Assembly (NCBI RefSeq): GCF_003788585.1
Contig: NZ_AYKG01000056.1
Coordinates: 57,355-121,354, forward strand
From: Salinisphaera japonica YTM-1
GTDB taxonomy: Bacteria > Pseudomonadota > Gammaproteobacteria > Nevskiales > Salinisphaeraceae
DNA: 64,000 bases
Direction of reading: 5' to 3'
Positions 42,821-52,521 of this stretch are shown one piece after another. Below the pieces are notes generated by a model, which saw only the letters and a list, made by a program, of their open reading frames with translations, was not told the origin of the DNA and searched no databases. Both the position numbers and the translations under genes were made by a program. The first letter of the stretch is position 1, and every line of letters begins with the position of its first letter.

Positions 42821-44269
42821 CTAGAGCAACACAAGCGACATCAGCCACACGGTGACGATGCCGGTGATGCCCTGAATTAGCGTTGCAATCGTCATCGAGC
42901 GATACGCCAGCGCGACCGGCATGCGGCTGAACTGGGAGACGACCCAGAAGAAGCTGTCGTTGGCGTGGGACACGGTCATGGCACCCGCGCCGATGGCCAG
43001 CACGCACAGCGCGAGGCCCATGTCGCTGTCCAGGCCGATATCGCCAAGGAGCGGGGCGACGAGGGCCGAGGTGGCCACGAGTGCGACGGTCGACGAGCCC
43101 TGGGCGGTCTTCAGCGCGGCGGCCACGATGAACGGCATGAAGATGCCGATGCCGAGCGCAGACAGCGTGTCGCCAATGAAATCAGCCAGCGGCGTGGCCT
43201 TGAGCACGGCCCCGAAAGCACCGCCGGCACCGGTGATCATGAGTATGGGAGCTGCGGCCTCAATGCCTTGGGTCACGCGGTCCTGTAGGGCGTCGCGGCG
43301 GTTGGTGCGGGGCAGCAGCGGAAATGCAGCGACCAGGCCCAGGGCCAGGGCGACCAGCGGGTCGCCCATAAATTGCAGTGTGGCACTCAGGCTGCCACTG
43401 CCCAGCGGCTGTGACGGAAACGCGGCGAGCGAGCCCAAGCAGATGAGAGCAATCGGCAGGCCGATCGGTGCAAAGGCGGCCAACGGGCCGGGCAGGGCGC
43501 CATGTTTTTCACGAAAGGCTGCAAAAGCATCGCCGGCGCCGATATGGTCGGCATCTTCGGTCAGCAGGCCGGCCTCGGCATCATCCCGGCCCAGAAAACG
43601 ATTGGCCCAGAGCATGCCGGCCAGGGCCGTGACCAGGGCCACGATGGCGCCCAAGAGAATCACCAATCCAAGATTGCTGCCGATGCCCAGGTTGCCGGCC
43701 GCGGCGATGGGCCCAGGCGTGGGCGGCACGAACGTGTGGGTGGCATACAGCCCGGTGGCCAGGGCCACGCTCATGGCGGTCACCGAAACCTGCATGCGTG
43801 CGGCGACGGCGTTCTTGAGCGAGTTGAGAATCACGTAGGCCGAGTCGCAGAACACGGGAATCGAGACCAGATAGCCAATAAGCGACATGGTGAGCGTCGG
43901 GAAACGCTGGCCCAGCAGGCGGATGAGCGTATCGGCCATGGTCAGTGCCGCACCGCTTTTTTCCAGTATCACGCCGATGATCGTGCCGAAGACGATGACC
44001 AGGCCGATGCTGCCCAGGATATTGCCAAAACCCTGCCCGATGGCCGCTACCACCTCGGCCGCCGGCACGCCGTAGGCCAGCCCGCCGACAAGGGCGGCGA
44101 ACAACAACACCAGAAACGGGTGAAGCCGAAGCCCGGAGGTGGCGACGACGATGAACGCGACGAGCGCGACAAGTATCAGGGTATAGAGCACGAGAAGGCG
44201 TCGGGCAGATGCGTGGCTGTCAGCGATCCTGCCCGAATCGGTGCGTCGGAAGAAAGCACCGGTGTGCAC
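42821..44269 (-). CDS. GntP-family gluconate/organic acid permease
   Basis: A 482-aa permease with about 12-14 membrane helices. GntP-family landmarks include ILEKSGAALTMADTLI, IPVFCDSAYVILNSL, THTFVPPTPGPIAAAG and the end TVSHANDSFFWVVSQF. Members import gluconate or related sugar acids with protons. The start is GTG 44269; a GTG at 44191 would remove an unusual 26-residue polar leader. No sugar-acid kinase or dehydratase is adjacent. Confidence 0.9.
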   Translation of the reverse strand: MHTGAFFRRTDSGRIADSHASARRLLVLYTLILVALVAFIVVATSGLRLHPFLVLLFAALVGGLAYGVPAAEVVAAIGQGFGNILGSIGLVIVFGTIIGVILEKSGAALTMADTLIRLLGQRFPTLTMSLIGYLVSIPVFCDSAYVILNSLKNAVAARMQVSVTAMSVALATGLYATHTFVPPTPGPIAAAGNLGIGSNLGLVILLGAIVALVTALAGMLWANRFLGRDDAEAGLLTEDADHIGAGDAFAAFREKHGALPGPLAAFAPIGLPIALICLGSLAAFPSQPLGSGSLSATLQFMGDPLVALALGLVAAFPLLPRTNRRDALQDRVTQGIEAAAPILMITGAGGAFGAVLKATPLADFIGDTLSALGIGIFMPFIVAAALKTAQGSSTVALVATSALVAPLLGDIGLDSDMGLALCVLAIGAGAMTVSHANDSFFWVVSQFSRMPVALAYRSMTIATLIQGITGIVTVWLMSLVLL

Positions 44270-44492
44270 GCCCGCTGCTTACTTTTGTTTTCAGTGGGTT
44301 ACTACGATTCGCTCGATGGCTGGCGCAGTTTTACAAGGCGCTATGGCCTCATTTACGCCGCCAGACGGTGAGGGCCGTTTCAGGTTCTACTAAATAACGT
44401 GTTGTCGCCGGAACTGGCCCGCGCTAGTGTCAGCTATAAGGCGCATGATGATCATGGCCTTTGGGGTTATTAATCGAAATGAAGAGGGAGTT

Positions 44493-44975
44493 ATGAAAAA
44501 GATTCTTCTAGGCGCTGCCTTGCTGGGCGTGAGCGTGTCGGCCAGCGCGGTGTCTCCGGGCGGTGATGGTTGTGGTTGGGGCAACCTGGTGTTCGAGGGC
44601 AAAAGCGGGTTGCCGGTGCATTTGCTGGCCACAACGGTGAACGGGACATCGGGTAACAAGACGTTCGGTATGACCAGCGGCACCAACGGCTGCGACACGA
44701 GCGGCGCGTTGACGTATGACGGCAAGAGCCTGTTGGCCATGAACGGCATGCTGGAAGAGGTGGCCCAGGACATGGCGGTTGGCCACGGTGAGGCATTGAC
44801 GGCGCTGTCGGTTTCCATGGGGATCGAGCCCGGCGACCGTGCGTATTTTGATCAGGTCATGCATCAGCATTTCGCCGATGTGTTCCCGAGCCAGGATGTC
44901 GACGCCGGCCAGGTGATGACACATATCGACTCGGTCATGCAGCAGGACGCCCGTCTGAAGGTTTATACCTCGTAA
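44493..44975 (+). CDS. DUF3015 family secreted protein
   Basis: A 160-aa protein with signal peptide (MKKILLGAALLGVSVSASA) and the DUF3015 pattern: GGDGCGWGNLVFEGKSG, TSGTNGCDTSG, then a helical C-terminal half. Two cysteines may form a disulfide in the periplasm. Function is unknown. GAGGGAG precedes ATG 44493. A clear terminator follows at 44996. Confidence 0.88.
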   Translation: MKKILLGAALLGVSVSASAVSPGGDGCGWGNLVFEGKSGLPVHLLATTVNGTSGNKTFGMTSGTNGCDTSGALTYDGKSLLAMNGMLEEVAQDMAVGHGEALTALSVSMGIEPGDRAYFDQVMHQHFADVFPSQDVDAGQVMTHIDSVMQQDARLKVYTS

Positions 44976-44995
44976 TACGGCATTGGCCGCGCATG

Positions 44996-45028
44996 CCCTG
45001 CCAAGCCTGCGCTTTGGCAGGGTTTTTT
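44996..45028 (+). terminator. Terminator after the DUF3015 gene
   Basis: CCCTGCCAAGC pairs with GCTTTGGCAGGG (one bulge) and is followed by TTTTTT. Confidence 0.85.
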
Positions 45029-45048
45029 ATGTCTGACAGCCGGTGACG

Positions 45049-46926
45049 ATGCGTTTTTTTCTTTTGTTTGTGCTGTGTCTGGCCGGCCTCGGTTTGAGCG
45101 CGCCCGGGCCTGCCCGCGCCGCGACGGCGCCGGCCGGCAGCGCGTCGACACTGGCCGATGCGGCAACGATTGCGCGCCTGGCTGATGCCCCGCGCTGGCA
45201 AGCGTTGTTGCACTACAACCCGGGGGCCACACTTCGTGGGGTGGGCGAAAGCTACGTCGACGATAAAGATTTCTTTCTGGCCCCCGACGGGGCGAGCGAT
45301 GCCGCCCATGAGCTTGCTGCCAGTATCCAGGCGTTGGCCGCGCCGGACAGTGCTGCCCGGTGCCGATACCCCGCACGCTACAAGTTCATTGCCAAACACC
45401 TGGGTTGGGACACCCGCGATGCGCTCGCGCACTGCACGGCATACCAAGACTGGCGCTCGCGGATGCCGATCGGCCGGCTGGTCATGGTGTTCCCGGCGGC
45501 GTATCTGAACAGTCCCTCGTCGATGTTCGGGCACACGCTGCTGCGTCTGGATGCCTCGGCCGAACCCGAGTCGGCTTATTTATCGCGGGCGATCAATTTC
45601 GCGGCCCAGTCGACCACGGCGGACGGCTCGGTACTTTATGCCTGGCGTGGCCTGGCCGGCGGGTATCCGGGGCGGTTTTCGGTGAACTCGTATGTCGAGA
45701 CGATCCATCGCTATGGGTTCATCGAGAACCGCGATATCTGGGAATACCCGCTCAATCTCGACCACGACGAGCTGGATTGGCTGGTACGCCATCTGTGGGA
45801 GTTGCGGGGCGTCAATTTCGATTATTACTTCTTCGACGAAAACTGTTCGTTTCGACTGCTGGAGTTGATCCACACGGCGCGTCCGGCGGCTGATCTGCTC
45901 TCCGGCCAGCGTATTGCCGAACTCCCGGTACACACCATTCGGACATTAAAACGTGCCGGGCTGGTCAGTGGGCGTGATTACCGGCCCTCAAAGATTCATG
46001 CCTTGCAGCATCGCGCCGATCGGCTTGATGCCAATCAACGCCGGCTGGCCCAGCGGCTCGTGAACCACACCGAGCTGCTTGATACGCCGGCCTTTCAGCG
46101 TCTGTCGCCGGCCGATCGGCACCGTGTTGCCCAGGTGGCGTATCAGGCACTTCGTGTGAAGGGGCGCAAGAACACGCGCCGCGATGAGACGGCCCGCGAC
46201 AGCCTGGCTCTGCTGCGGGCCGTGCAGGCTAATCCGGCGCCGGACGTGCCGCCGGTCGAGCCGCCGGCGCCGCCGGAAGACGGCCACGGCACGCATCTCG
46301 TATCGCTGGCGGGCGGCCGTCTGGACGGCGCGGCCTACGGTGAGTTCGGTTTTCGCATGACGTATCACGACGTGCTCGACCGGCCGCAGGGTTTTCCGAC
46401 CGGCGCCGGGATCGAGGGGTTTGATCTGGCGGTGCGGGCCTATGACAACGGTGAAATAAAACTCGAACGCCTGGGCCTGGTCAATATTCGCTCGATCGTG
46501 CCGCGCGGTACGTTCTTCAAGCCGGTGTCCTGGTTCGTGGACGGTGGGCTCGAGCAGACGCCGGTTCGCGACACCCGGCAGCTGGGGCTGTATCTGCACG
46601 GCGGGCCGGGCGTGTCCTGGCGGGTGGGCGATGTGATGCCGTATGTGTTTGCCGCCGGTCGTGTCGAGACCGTGGCCACGCAGGAGCCCACGGTGGCCAC
46701 CGGGGTCGGGGCCAATGCCGGGGCGCTGTGGATCACGCCTCACGTGCAATGGGGGCTCAGCGTCGAACAGCTCTATTTCGCCCAGCATTTCGATCGAAAA
46801 CAGGCCAGGGTGAGTGCGAACGTGCCGGTATCGCGCAATAACGCGATCCGGGCCCAGTGCAACTACGAAGCCTGGCGCTCGTCCGGGCGAACGGGCTGCC
46901 AGGTGGCGTTCCGGCATTATTTCTAG
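45049..46926 (+). CDS. DUF4105 outer-membrane-type protein
   Basis: A 625-aa exported protein: signal peptide MRFFLLFVLCLAGLGLS to RA, a DUF4105 region (about 150-330, with SSMFGHTLLRLD and DYYFFDENCSFRLLELI, resembling a papain-like Cys/His arrangement) and a C-terminal beta-barrel-like part ending in the aromatic residue F (VAFRHYF). Outer-membrane location is inferred from that end. The stop shares CTAG with the converging porin stop. Confidence 0.85.
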   Translation: MRFFLLFVLCLAGLGLSAPGPARAATAPAGSASTLADAATIARLADAPRWQALLHYNPGATLRGVGESYVDDKDFFLAPDGASDAAHELAASIQALAAPDSAARCRYPARYKFIAKHLGWDTRDALAHCTAYQDWRSRMPIGRLVMVFPAAYLNSPSSMFGHTLLRLDASAEPESAYLSRAINFAAQSTTADGSVLYAWRGLAGGYPGRFSVNSYVETIHRYGFIENRDIWEYPLNLDHDELDWLVRHLWELRGVNFDYYFFDENCSFRLLELIHTARPAADLLSGQRIAELPVHTIRTLKRAGLVSGRDYRPSKIHALQHRADRLDANQRRLAQRLVNHTELLDTPAFQRLSPADRHRVAQVAYQALRVKGRKNTRRDETARDSLALLRAVQANPAPDVPPVEPPAPPEDGHGTHLVSLAGGRLDGAAYGEFGFRMTYHDVLDRPQGFPTGAGIEGFDLAVRAYDNGEIKLERLGLVNIRSIVPRGTFFKPVSWFVDGGLEQTPVRDTRQLGLYLHGGPGVSWRVGDVMPYVFAAGRVETVATQEPTVATGVGANAGALWITPHVQWGLSVEQLYFAQHFDRKQARVSANVPVSRNNAIRAQCNYEAWRSSGRTGCQVAFRHYF

Positions 46927-48071
46927 AAGTTATAGCGCAGCAGCACCCCGGTCTGGCCGTCGCCGGCCGGGGTTTGCCCGTCGGTATCCCGATCATCGGT
47001 TTCTGTGTGCTCGAAGGCGACGATGGCGCGGGCGTCGAAAAACACCCACCGGATGCCTTGTATGAAGGTGACGTTGCGCGCTGCACTATGGCCGTCGAAC
47101 AGCGCATTGAGGCCGGTATAAAGCTGCACGCTGCCCGGGGCGATGTTTTCGAGGCGGTAAGCCGCCACGCTTTCTGTGCCGTGGGCGGTATCGAGCGCGC
47201 GATCACGCCTGTAGCCGGTGAATGACGGCGCGCGTATGAGGTTGTGGTAGGTGCCGCCGATGGCGGCCAGATACCAGTGGCCGGGCGTCCAGCGCAGGCC
47301 GAGCAGGCCGGCGGTCATATCGGCATCCACGCGCGTGCCGGGCGTCTCGTCGTAGTCGTCGATATCGCTGTGTGCGATCGCGCCGGCGATCGACAGGCTG
47401 GGCGCGAGATGCCATGCCGCGGCGGCCTGCAGGCTGCGATCGCGTTGTACGCCGCGGGTTTGTGTGCCGGCCACACCGGTTTCTTCGCGCCGCGCATTGC
47501 GCGGGGCTTGCCACATGACACCCACGTTCAGATTGCCGAACCGGTTGCGATAAGACACCGCGCGATCGGCCCGCCCGATACCCTCGAACGCCCCGGCCAG
47601 GCGGCGACCGCCGAAGGTGCCTTGAGCAGCCAGGCCGTTGATCGAGAAATAGTCGGTCCAGCTGGCCACCAGGTCGTACCACACGCTGTATTGCTTGCCG
47701 GCCAGAACGGTGCCGTAGCGCGGGTGGCTCAGGCCGGCGTACTGCTCGCGCTTGAAGCGGTTGCTGGTGGCGTTGTCTTGATAAGCGTCGAAGGCCCATT
47801 CGCTGAGCACCAGCCCCGACCAACCGTTGCCAAACACGTGTTCGGCGATGCCGCGGATACGCGAGCCATAGTCGCGTGGATCATGATCGTCCTCGGGCAC
47901 GTCGTGGCGCCAGATGCTGGCAGTCGCCAGGCGGCCACTGACGATCAAGCGGTTATCGGCTGATTCATACACGATAGCCGCACTGGCCGCGCCGGAGGCG
48001 CCGCTGATGACGGCGATCACGAAGCCGCACTGATAAAGCCGGGCTAAAACACAGGCGACGAGCCGTTTCAT
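46923..48071 (-). CDS. Gram-negative porin family protein
   Basis: A 382-aa outer-membrane porin: signal peptide to about residue 31, then alternating beta strands with porin blocks SEWAFDAYQDN, KREQYAGLSHPRYGTVLAGKQ and the C-terminal GVLLRYNF with terminal Phe. Trimeric general or anion-selective porin is likely; substrate unknown. Its start overlaps the EF-hand lipoprotein stop by 4 bp, so the two are co-translated. Confidence 0.87.
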   Translation of the reverse strand: MKRLVACVLARLYQCGFVIAVISGASGAASAAIVYESADNRLIVSGRLATASIWRHDVPEDDHDPRDYGSRIRGIAEHVFGNGWSGLVLSEWAFDAYQDNATSNRFKREQYAGLSHPRYGTVLAGKQYSVWYDLVASWTDYFSINGLAAQGTFGGRRLAGAFEGIGRADRAVSYRNRFGNLNVGVMWQAPRNARREETGVAGTQTRGVQRDRSLQAAAAWHLAPSLSIAGAIAHSDIDDYDETPGTRVDADMTAGLLGLRWTPGHWYLAAIGGTYHNLIRAPSFTGYRRDRALDTAHGTESVAAYRLENIAPGSVQLYTGLNALFDGHSAARNVTFIQGIRWVFFDARAIVAFEHTETDDRDTDGQTPAGDGQTGVLLRYNF

Positions 48072-48379
48072 GGCGCGCGATGGTGCAGAAACTCGGTGGC
48101 CGAGATCTGGTCGTCGCCGTCGATATCCAGCACATCGGCCCGCCCACCCAGACGGGCACGGGCCTCGCCGCGGTCGATGACACCGTTGTCATCGGCATCA
48201 GCGGTATGAAAGGCGGCCACATCGGCCGGGGCGGCAGAGCGTTCGATGGCCGTGCGATCAAAGCCGCCCGGCCCGAACCAGGGGCCGCTGCAGCCGGTCA
48301 ACGCCGCCACAAGGGCCACGGCCCAGCCGCTACGGTGAGCAAAACGCTTATCAAAGAAAGAGTGATCGGGTCGGCGCAT
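48068..48379 (-). CDS. Small EF-hand lipoprotein
   Basis: A 103-aa protein with signal and lipobox (ALTGC, Cys near 30) followed by two EF-hand-type calcium loops: DADDNGVIDRGE and DIDGDDQISATE. It is probably anchored to the outer membrane and binds calcium. It is the first gene of the pair with the porin, which suggests that it may assist or sense the porin environment. The function is unknown. Confidence 0.82.
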   Translation of the reverse strand: MRRPDHSFFDKRFAHRSGWAVALVAALTGCSGPWFGPGGFDRTAIERSAAPADVAAFHTADADDNGVIDRGEARARLGGRADVLDIDGDDQISATEFLHHRAP

Positions 48380-48514
48380 TGGGATTCGAATCGATGCCGG
48401 GTGCGTGGTGGTGTGGTGGCGATAAGAACGAACGCCGAAAACACGCGCCCACCCGGCGATTCCAGGCGTCGGCGCGTGCAGATGACATCGTTTGGATCAT
48501 GCTAGGCAGGCCAG

Positions 48515-48532
48515 CTTTCATGAACCTGTCAT
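48515..48532 (+). promoter_or_regulatory. Pho-box-like direct repeat
   Basis: CTTTCAT-GAAC-CTGTCAT matches the tandem CTGTCAT repeats of the PhoB site with the correct 11-bp period (6 of 7 and 7 of 7). It points toward the small ORF at 48564 and the MFS gene at 48788. Confidence 0.5.
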
Positions 48533-48563
48533 AACCGATCCAATCCGCGGCGACTTTAGTCGC

Positions 48564-48791
48564 ATGCATCTGTGGCTCGCCGAAGACGACGTGCCGGTCG
48601 CCAAGGCGATGACCACGTTGTCGACCGTGGTCGGGCATTGTCTTGATCGTTTGATCCGCGCGGTACCGTACGCACGACAACAGGCGCTTGTTCGTTTTCC
48701 AGGGCTCTATGTAACTTTGCTGATGGCAGGGTCGGCTGGGCTGGTCGACAATCCGGCCATCAACGCGGGCCCTGCAAGTGACTGCCCATGA
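48564..48791 (+). CDS. Possible small protein coupled to the MFS gene
   Basis: A 75-aa ORF starting MHLWLAEDDVPVAKAMTTL. It resembles nothing certain; the first residues recall a response-regulator start, but the rest does not continue one. Support: its stop overlaps the MFS ATG (ATGA) and a Pho-box-like site lies 32 bp upstream. Against: no ribosome site, only a GCGACT/AGTCGC palindrome right before the ATG. It could be a leader or a chance ORF. Confidence 0.3.
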   Translation: MHLWLAEDDVPVAKAMTTLSTVVGHCLDRLIRAVPYARQQALVRFPGLYVTLLMAGSAGLVDNPAINAGPASDCP

Positions 48792-50233
48792 TCGATGAAC
48801 AGACTGCCGTGGGCAGCCGGTTCCGTTTATCCGAGCGTTCACAGACGATTGTCCTTCTAGGCGGCGTGCTGGCACTCGACGGGGCCGATAAATCCGCGGT
48901 CGGGGCGATCGCCAGGCCGCTGAAAGACGCGCTCGATATCGGCAATTTCCAGATCGGATTGCTGGTGGCAGCCTCGACCGCGATCGGGGCGATCACCACG
49001 CTGCCGATCGGCGCGCTGGTCGATCGTGTGCATCGCGTGCGTCTGCTGGTGGCCATGATCACGGTCTGGTCGCTGGCAATGATCGTCAGCGGCTTCACGA
49101 ACTCGTTTGTCTGGCTGCTGATCAGCCGGCTGGCGCTGGGCGGTGTGGCTGCCGTGGCCGCGCCCGCGGTGGCGTCGTTGACCGGCGATTTCTTTGCCTC
49201 GGTAGAGCGTGGGCGGATCTGGAGTTATCTGCTGGGTGGCGAGCTATTGGGCTCGGCCGTTGGCCTGGCACTGTGTGGCACGATCGCCGGCATCGCCTCC
49301 TGGCGCGCCGCGTTCTGGCTCTTGGGGGCGATTGGCCTGGGCTTTGCGGTCTTGATCGCTTGGGGGCTGCGCGAGCCGGCCCGCGGCGGCGCGGCGCGCT
49401 TGACTCAGGCCGATACGCAGGCCGTGCAGAACGACGAAAACGAGGTGCCGTCGGTCGCCGAGCAGGCCGAGGCCCGCGAGGACGTGACCGCCAGCCATAC
49501 CGCACCGCGCCGGGTTGATCCTGGCCGCATGGCCTTCATCGACGTGCTGCGCTATATCCTGTCGATCCGCACGAACGTGATCCTGATCGTGGCCTCGGCG
49601 CTGGGCTATTTCTATTTCACCGGGCTGCGTTCGTTCGGCGTGACGCTCATCGCCGAGCGTTTCGGCCTGTCGCAATCGGTGGCCAGTCTGACCACGGTCG
49701 CCCTCGGCACGGGCTCGATCATCGGCGTGTTGATCGCCGGGCGTGTGACCGACCGGCTGATCGCGGGCGGCTGGCTCAACGCGCGTATTCTCGTGCCGGC
49801 GGCCGCGCTGTTCGGCTGCGGTGTGCTGATGGCCCCGGGCGTGCTGGCCACCACCCTATGGATCACCGGGCCATTGCTGTTTCTATCCGCGGCCTGCTTT
49901 GGCGCCAGCAACCCACCGCTGGATGCGGCCCGCTTGGATGTCATGCACTCGCACGTCTGGGGCCGGGCTGAAGGCGTGCGTACGGTCATTCGCAATGCTT
50001 TCGAGGCCGTGGCACCGCTGGCCTTCGGCGGGCTGGCTGCCCTGCTGGGCGGCGGCGGCGGGGTGTTCGCGGCCCGCGGGCAGGCCAGCTCTGACGGCGT
50101 GGCCCTGGCCTGGACGTTTCTCGCCATGGGTATCACGCTCGTGGCCGGCGGTCTGATTCTGTTGTTGGCACGCCACAGCTACGCGCGGGACGTGGCCGAT
50201 GCCGCGGCCTCCGAGCGTGCCACGGGCCCATAA
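48788..50233 (+). CDS. MFS transporter (Spinster-like)
   Basis: A 481-aa major facilitator with 12 helices. The loop between helices 2 and 3 has GALVDRVHRVRLL, a form of the MFS signature GxxxDRxGRR, and helices 4-5 include LGGVAAVAAPAVASLTGDF. A long, charged central loop (about 200-245) separates the halves. Substrate unknown. Upstream Pho-box-like repeats and the downstream phoD suggest a phosphate-related substrate, but this is inference. Confidence 0.85.
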   Translation: MIDEQTAVGSRFRLSERSQTIVLLGGVLALDGADKSAVGAIARPLKDALDIGNFQIGLLVAASTAIGAITTLPIGALVDRVHRVRLLVAMITVWSLAMIVSGFTNSFVWLLISRLALGGVAAVAAPAVASLTGDFFASVERGRIWSYLLGGELLGSAVGLALCGTIAGIASWRAAFWLLGAIGLGFAVLIAWGLREPARGGAARLTQADTQAVQNDENEVPSVAEQAEAREDVTASHTAPRRVDPGRMAFIDVLRYILSIRTNVILIVASALGYFYFTGLRSFGVTLIAERFGLSQSVASLTTVALGTGSIIGVLIAGRVTDRLIAGGWLNARILVPAAALFGCGVLMAPGVLATTLWITGPLLFLSAACFGASNPPLDAARLDVMHSHVWGRAEGVRTVIRNAFEAVAPLAFGGLAALLGGGGGVFAARGQASSDGVALAWTFLAMGITLVAGGLILLLARHSYARDVADAAASERATGP

Positions 50234-50250
50234 AGATCGCCGAACGGCCG

Positions 50251-50268
50251 TTATCATCGAGCTGTCAT
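50251..50268 (+). promoter_or_regulatory. Pho box upstream of phoD
   Basis: TTATCAT-CGAG-CTGTCAT keeps the PhoB direct-repeat layout (5 of 7 and 7 of 7, 11-bp period). It lies 71 bp before the phoD start. Confidence 0.55.
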
Positions 50269-50339
50269 CAAGGCGTCGCGGGCAGGTCATATCCGCACGA
50301 TAGCGTCGGGTCTCATCACGTGCTGGATGAGGCTTGGTC

Positions 50340-52345
50340 ATGGATCGTCGTCGTTTTCTTTCGATGCTATCGGCCGCGGGGGCGGTCGGCTGGAGCCTGA
50401 CGGCGACCGGCAGTTGGGCTCGCCCGCTGGAGGGCGTATTCGGCCGGCCGGTGCCGTTTATCGACACGGCCGCGGTCGGCGATCAGGGCGATCTATTCGA
50501 TATCGACGGGGCCGCCACGGCCAACCACCAGGCCAGGCGGTATCCGCAAAGCGTGGCTGCGGGTGATCCCAAGGCCAGGGCGTGTCGTCATAAGATAAGG
50601 CGGCGCACCGGCGGCCAAGCCGCGGCAAGACAAGGCATCGCGCGTGCAGCGTGGTTATTCCACGTAAACGAGCGATAACGCCGTATTGCCGGGGCTTGGC
50701 CACCGGCCCCTTCGGGGTTGTTCGCGCCGGACGCGCCATGCGGCGTTGCGCGCCTTGACCGTGGCGGGCCACGCTCGGCGGCCCGCGCCTTGCCTGACAC
50801 GCCCGGCGCGAGCAATGCGACGTCATATCTTATGACGACACGCCCTTGGGCGTGGTGCTCTGGACCCGGGTGATCGACGACGACGCGGTGAATACGGCAC
50901 CCGTGGTCTGGCAGATCTCACGTGATCGCTCATTTACCGATGTCGTGCTGGCCGGGGCCGCCCGGCTTGATGCCGACGCCGATCATACGGTGAAGCTGGC
51001 GATCGCTCATCCGGCGCTGCGTGGTTTTTCGACGTATTACTATCGTTTCATCCATCGCGGCGTGGCCAGCCGTACGGGCCGGTTCAAGACCCTGCCGGCC
51101 GAGCGCCAGACCATCACGCGTCTGCGCCTGGGCTATATCACCTGCCAGGACTACGGCTTCGGGTTTTATAACGCGCTGGCCCGCCTGGCCGAGGAGGACG
51201 TCGATTACGTCGTGCATCTGGGCGACTATATTTATGAAACCGTGGACGCCGGTTTCCAGCAGGGCGCGGCCCGCCAGCTTGCCCCTTTGCCCTCGGGCCA
51301 GACCGTACCGGCCGATTTGGAAGATTATCGGCATCTGTATCGCAGCTATCGGCAAGACGCTGACTTGCAGCGTCTGCACGAGCGTTTCGCGATGATCGTG
51401 ATCTGGGACGATCACGAGTTCGGCAACGATTGCCACGGCGATATCCATCCCGATAACAACACCGGCGATACCACCGCCACCACACCGCAGCCAGCGCTGC
51501 GCCAGGCCGCCAACCGTGCCTGGAGCGAGCATATTCCGGCCGACACGGCCTTCGACGCGCGCCAGCCCTGGGACGAGTCAATCCAGATCTATCGTCGTTT
51601 CAGGTTCGGCCAGCTTGCCGAACTGATCGCCACCGATGAGCGTTTGTATCGCGACGGCCCGCCCTGTGGCACGGACACGGCCGGCGAGCGCTATGCCACA
51701 TTCGGGTGTGCAGCACGCCATGACCCGGGGCGCACCATGCTGGGCCGCACCCAGCGCGACTGGTTCATCGATACGGTGACCGCGTCGCCGGCGCGCTGGA
51801 AGCTCTGGGCCAACGAGGTGATGCTCATGCAGCTGAAAGTGGGCCCGGTGTTCGCCAATCTCGACCAGTGGGACGGCTATCCCGCCGAGCGCGCACATAT
51901 TCTGTCCACGCTGCGCGATGCCGGCACCACGAATGTCGTGGCCTTGACCGGTGATCTGCATACCTTCACGGCCGGCTATCTGAAGCCCGATTACGACAAC
52001 CTGCTGGAATGGCCGATGGGCGTGGAGTTGATGGTGGGCTCGGTCACATCCGCCAATCTGGAAGACCAGATCCGTTCGGGGTTGAACCTGCCCAGCGCGC
52101 CCATGCCAGCCGAGCGGCTGGGTGTGCCCGCCAACAAGCTGGCGCCTGCCGTGCGTCTGGCCAACCCGCATATCCACTACTGGAACTCGGCCGCCCACGG
52201 CTATGCGGTACTGGATATCGACGATACCGCACTGACCTGTCGTTACATGGCCGTGGATACCATCAGTGCCCCGGATGCCGGGGTGCGCCCACTCAAGACG
52301 ATGCGGGTGCCCAGCAACCGAGTCTGGATCGAAGATATCGAGTAG
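50340..52345 (+). pseudogene. phoD: phoD (alkaline phosphatase D) interrupted by a MITE-like insertion
   Basis: The 5' part (50340-50577) encodes a Tat signal (MDRRRFLSMLSAAGAVGW) and the segment ending YPQSVAAGDPKA. The 3' part resumes at about 50847 with GVVLWTR, the very next block of PhoD, and continues through the metallophosphatase core (HLGDYIYE, DDHEFGND, VALTGDLHTF) to TGA 52345-type end at IEDIE. Between them lies a 268-bp element with inverted ends. The two parts are in different frames (shift of +2), so no intact PhoD is made. The 3' ORF lacks an export signal. Confidence 0.9.
50578..50845. mobile_element. MITE-like element with perfect 20-bp terminal inverted repeats
   Basis: GGGCGTGTCGTCATAAGATA (50578-50597) is repeated exactly in inverted orientation at 50826-50845; one more pair extends each end. 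The 268-bp element has no transposase gene and is GC-rich with internal stem-like stretches. It sits inside phoD between GDPKA and GVVLWTR. A target-site duplication is not obvious. The source transposon is not in the window. Confidence 0.8.
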
Positions 52346-52487
52346 GCACGGGACAGCCTCACGGCCGCGGGCCTGGCCACCGCCGCGCTCGATCTTTGTC
52401 TTTTGGAGCGATCGGCTGTTTCCTGCGCGCGCATGCAAGCACCTTTGTGCCGGCGGCTCTGCCCGCCCGGCGGGACGGCTGAGAGAC

Positions 52488-52511
52488 GGGCCGGCCGTAT
52501 CCGGCCGGCCC
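52488..52511 (-). terminator. Perfect GC hairpin downstream of ectC
   Basis: GGGCCGGCCG pairs exactly with CGGCCGGCCC around TATC, 11 bases past the ectC stop on the minus strand. No T run follows, so it may slow or end transcription only partly. The rest of 52346-52521 holds nothing else recognised. Confidence 0.5.
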
Positions 52512-52521
52512 GGTGCGGCAT

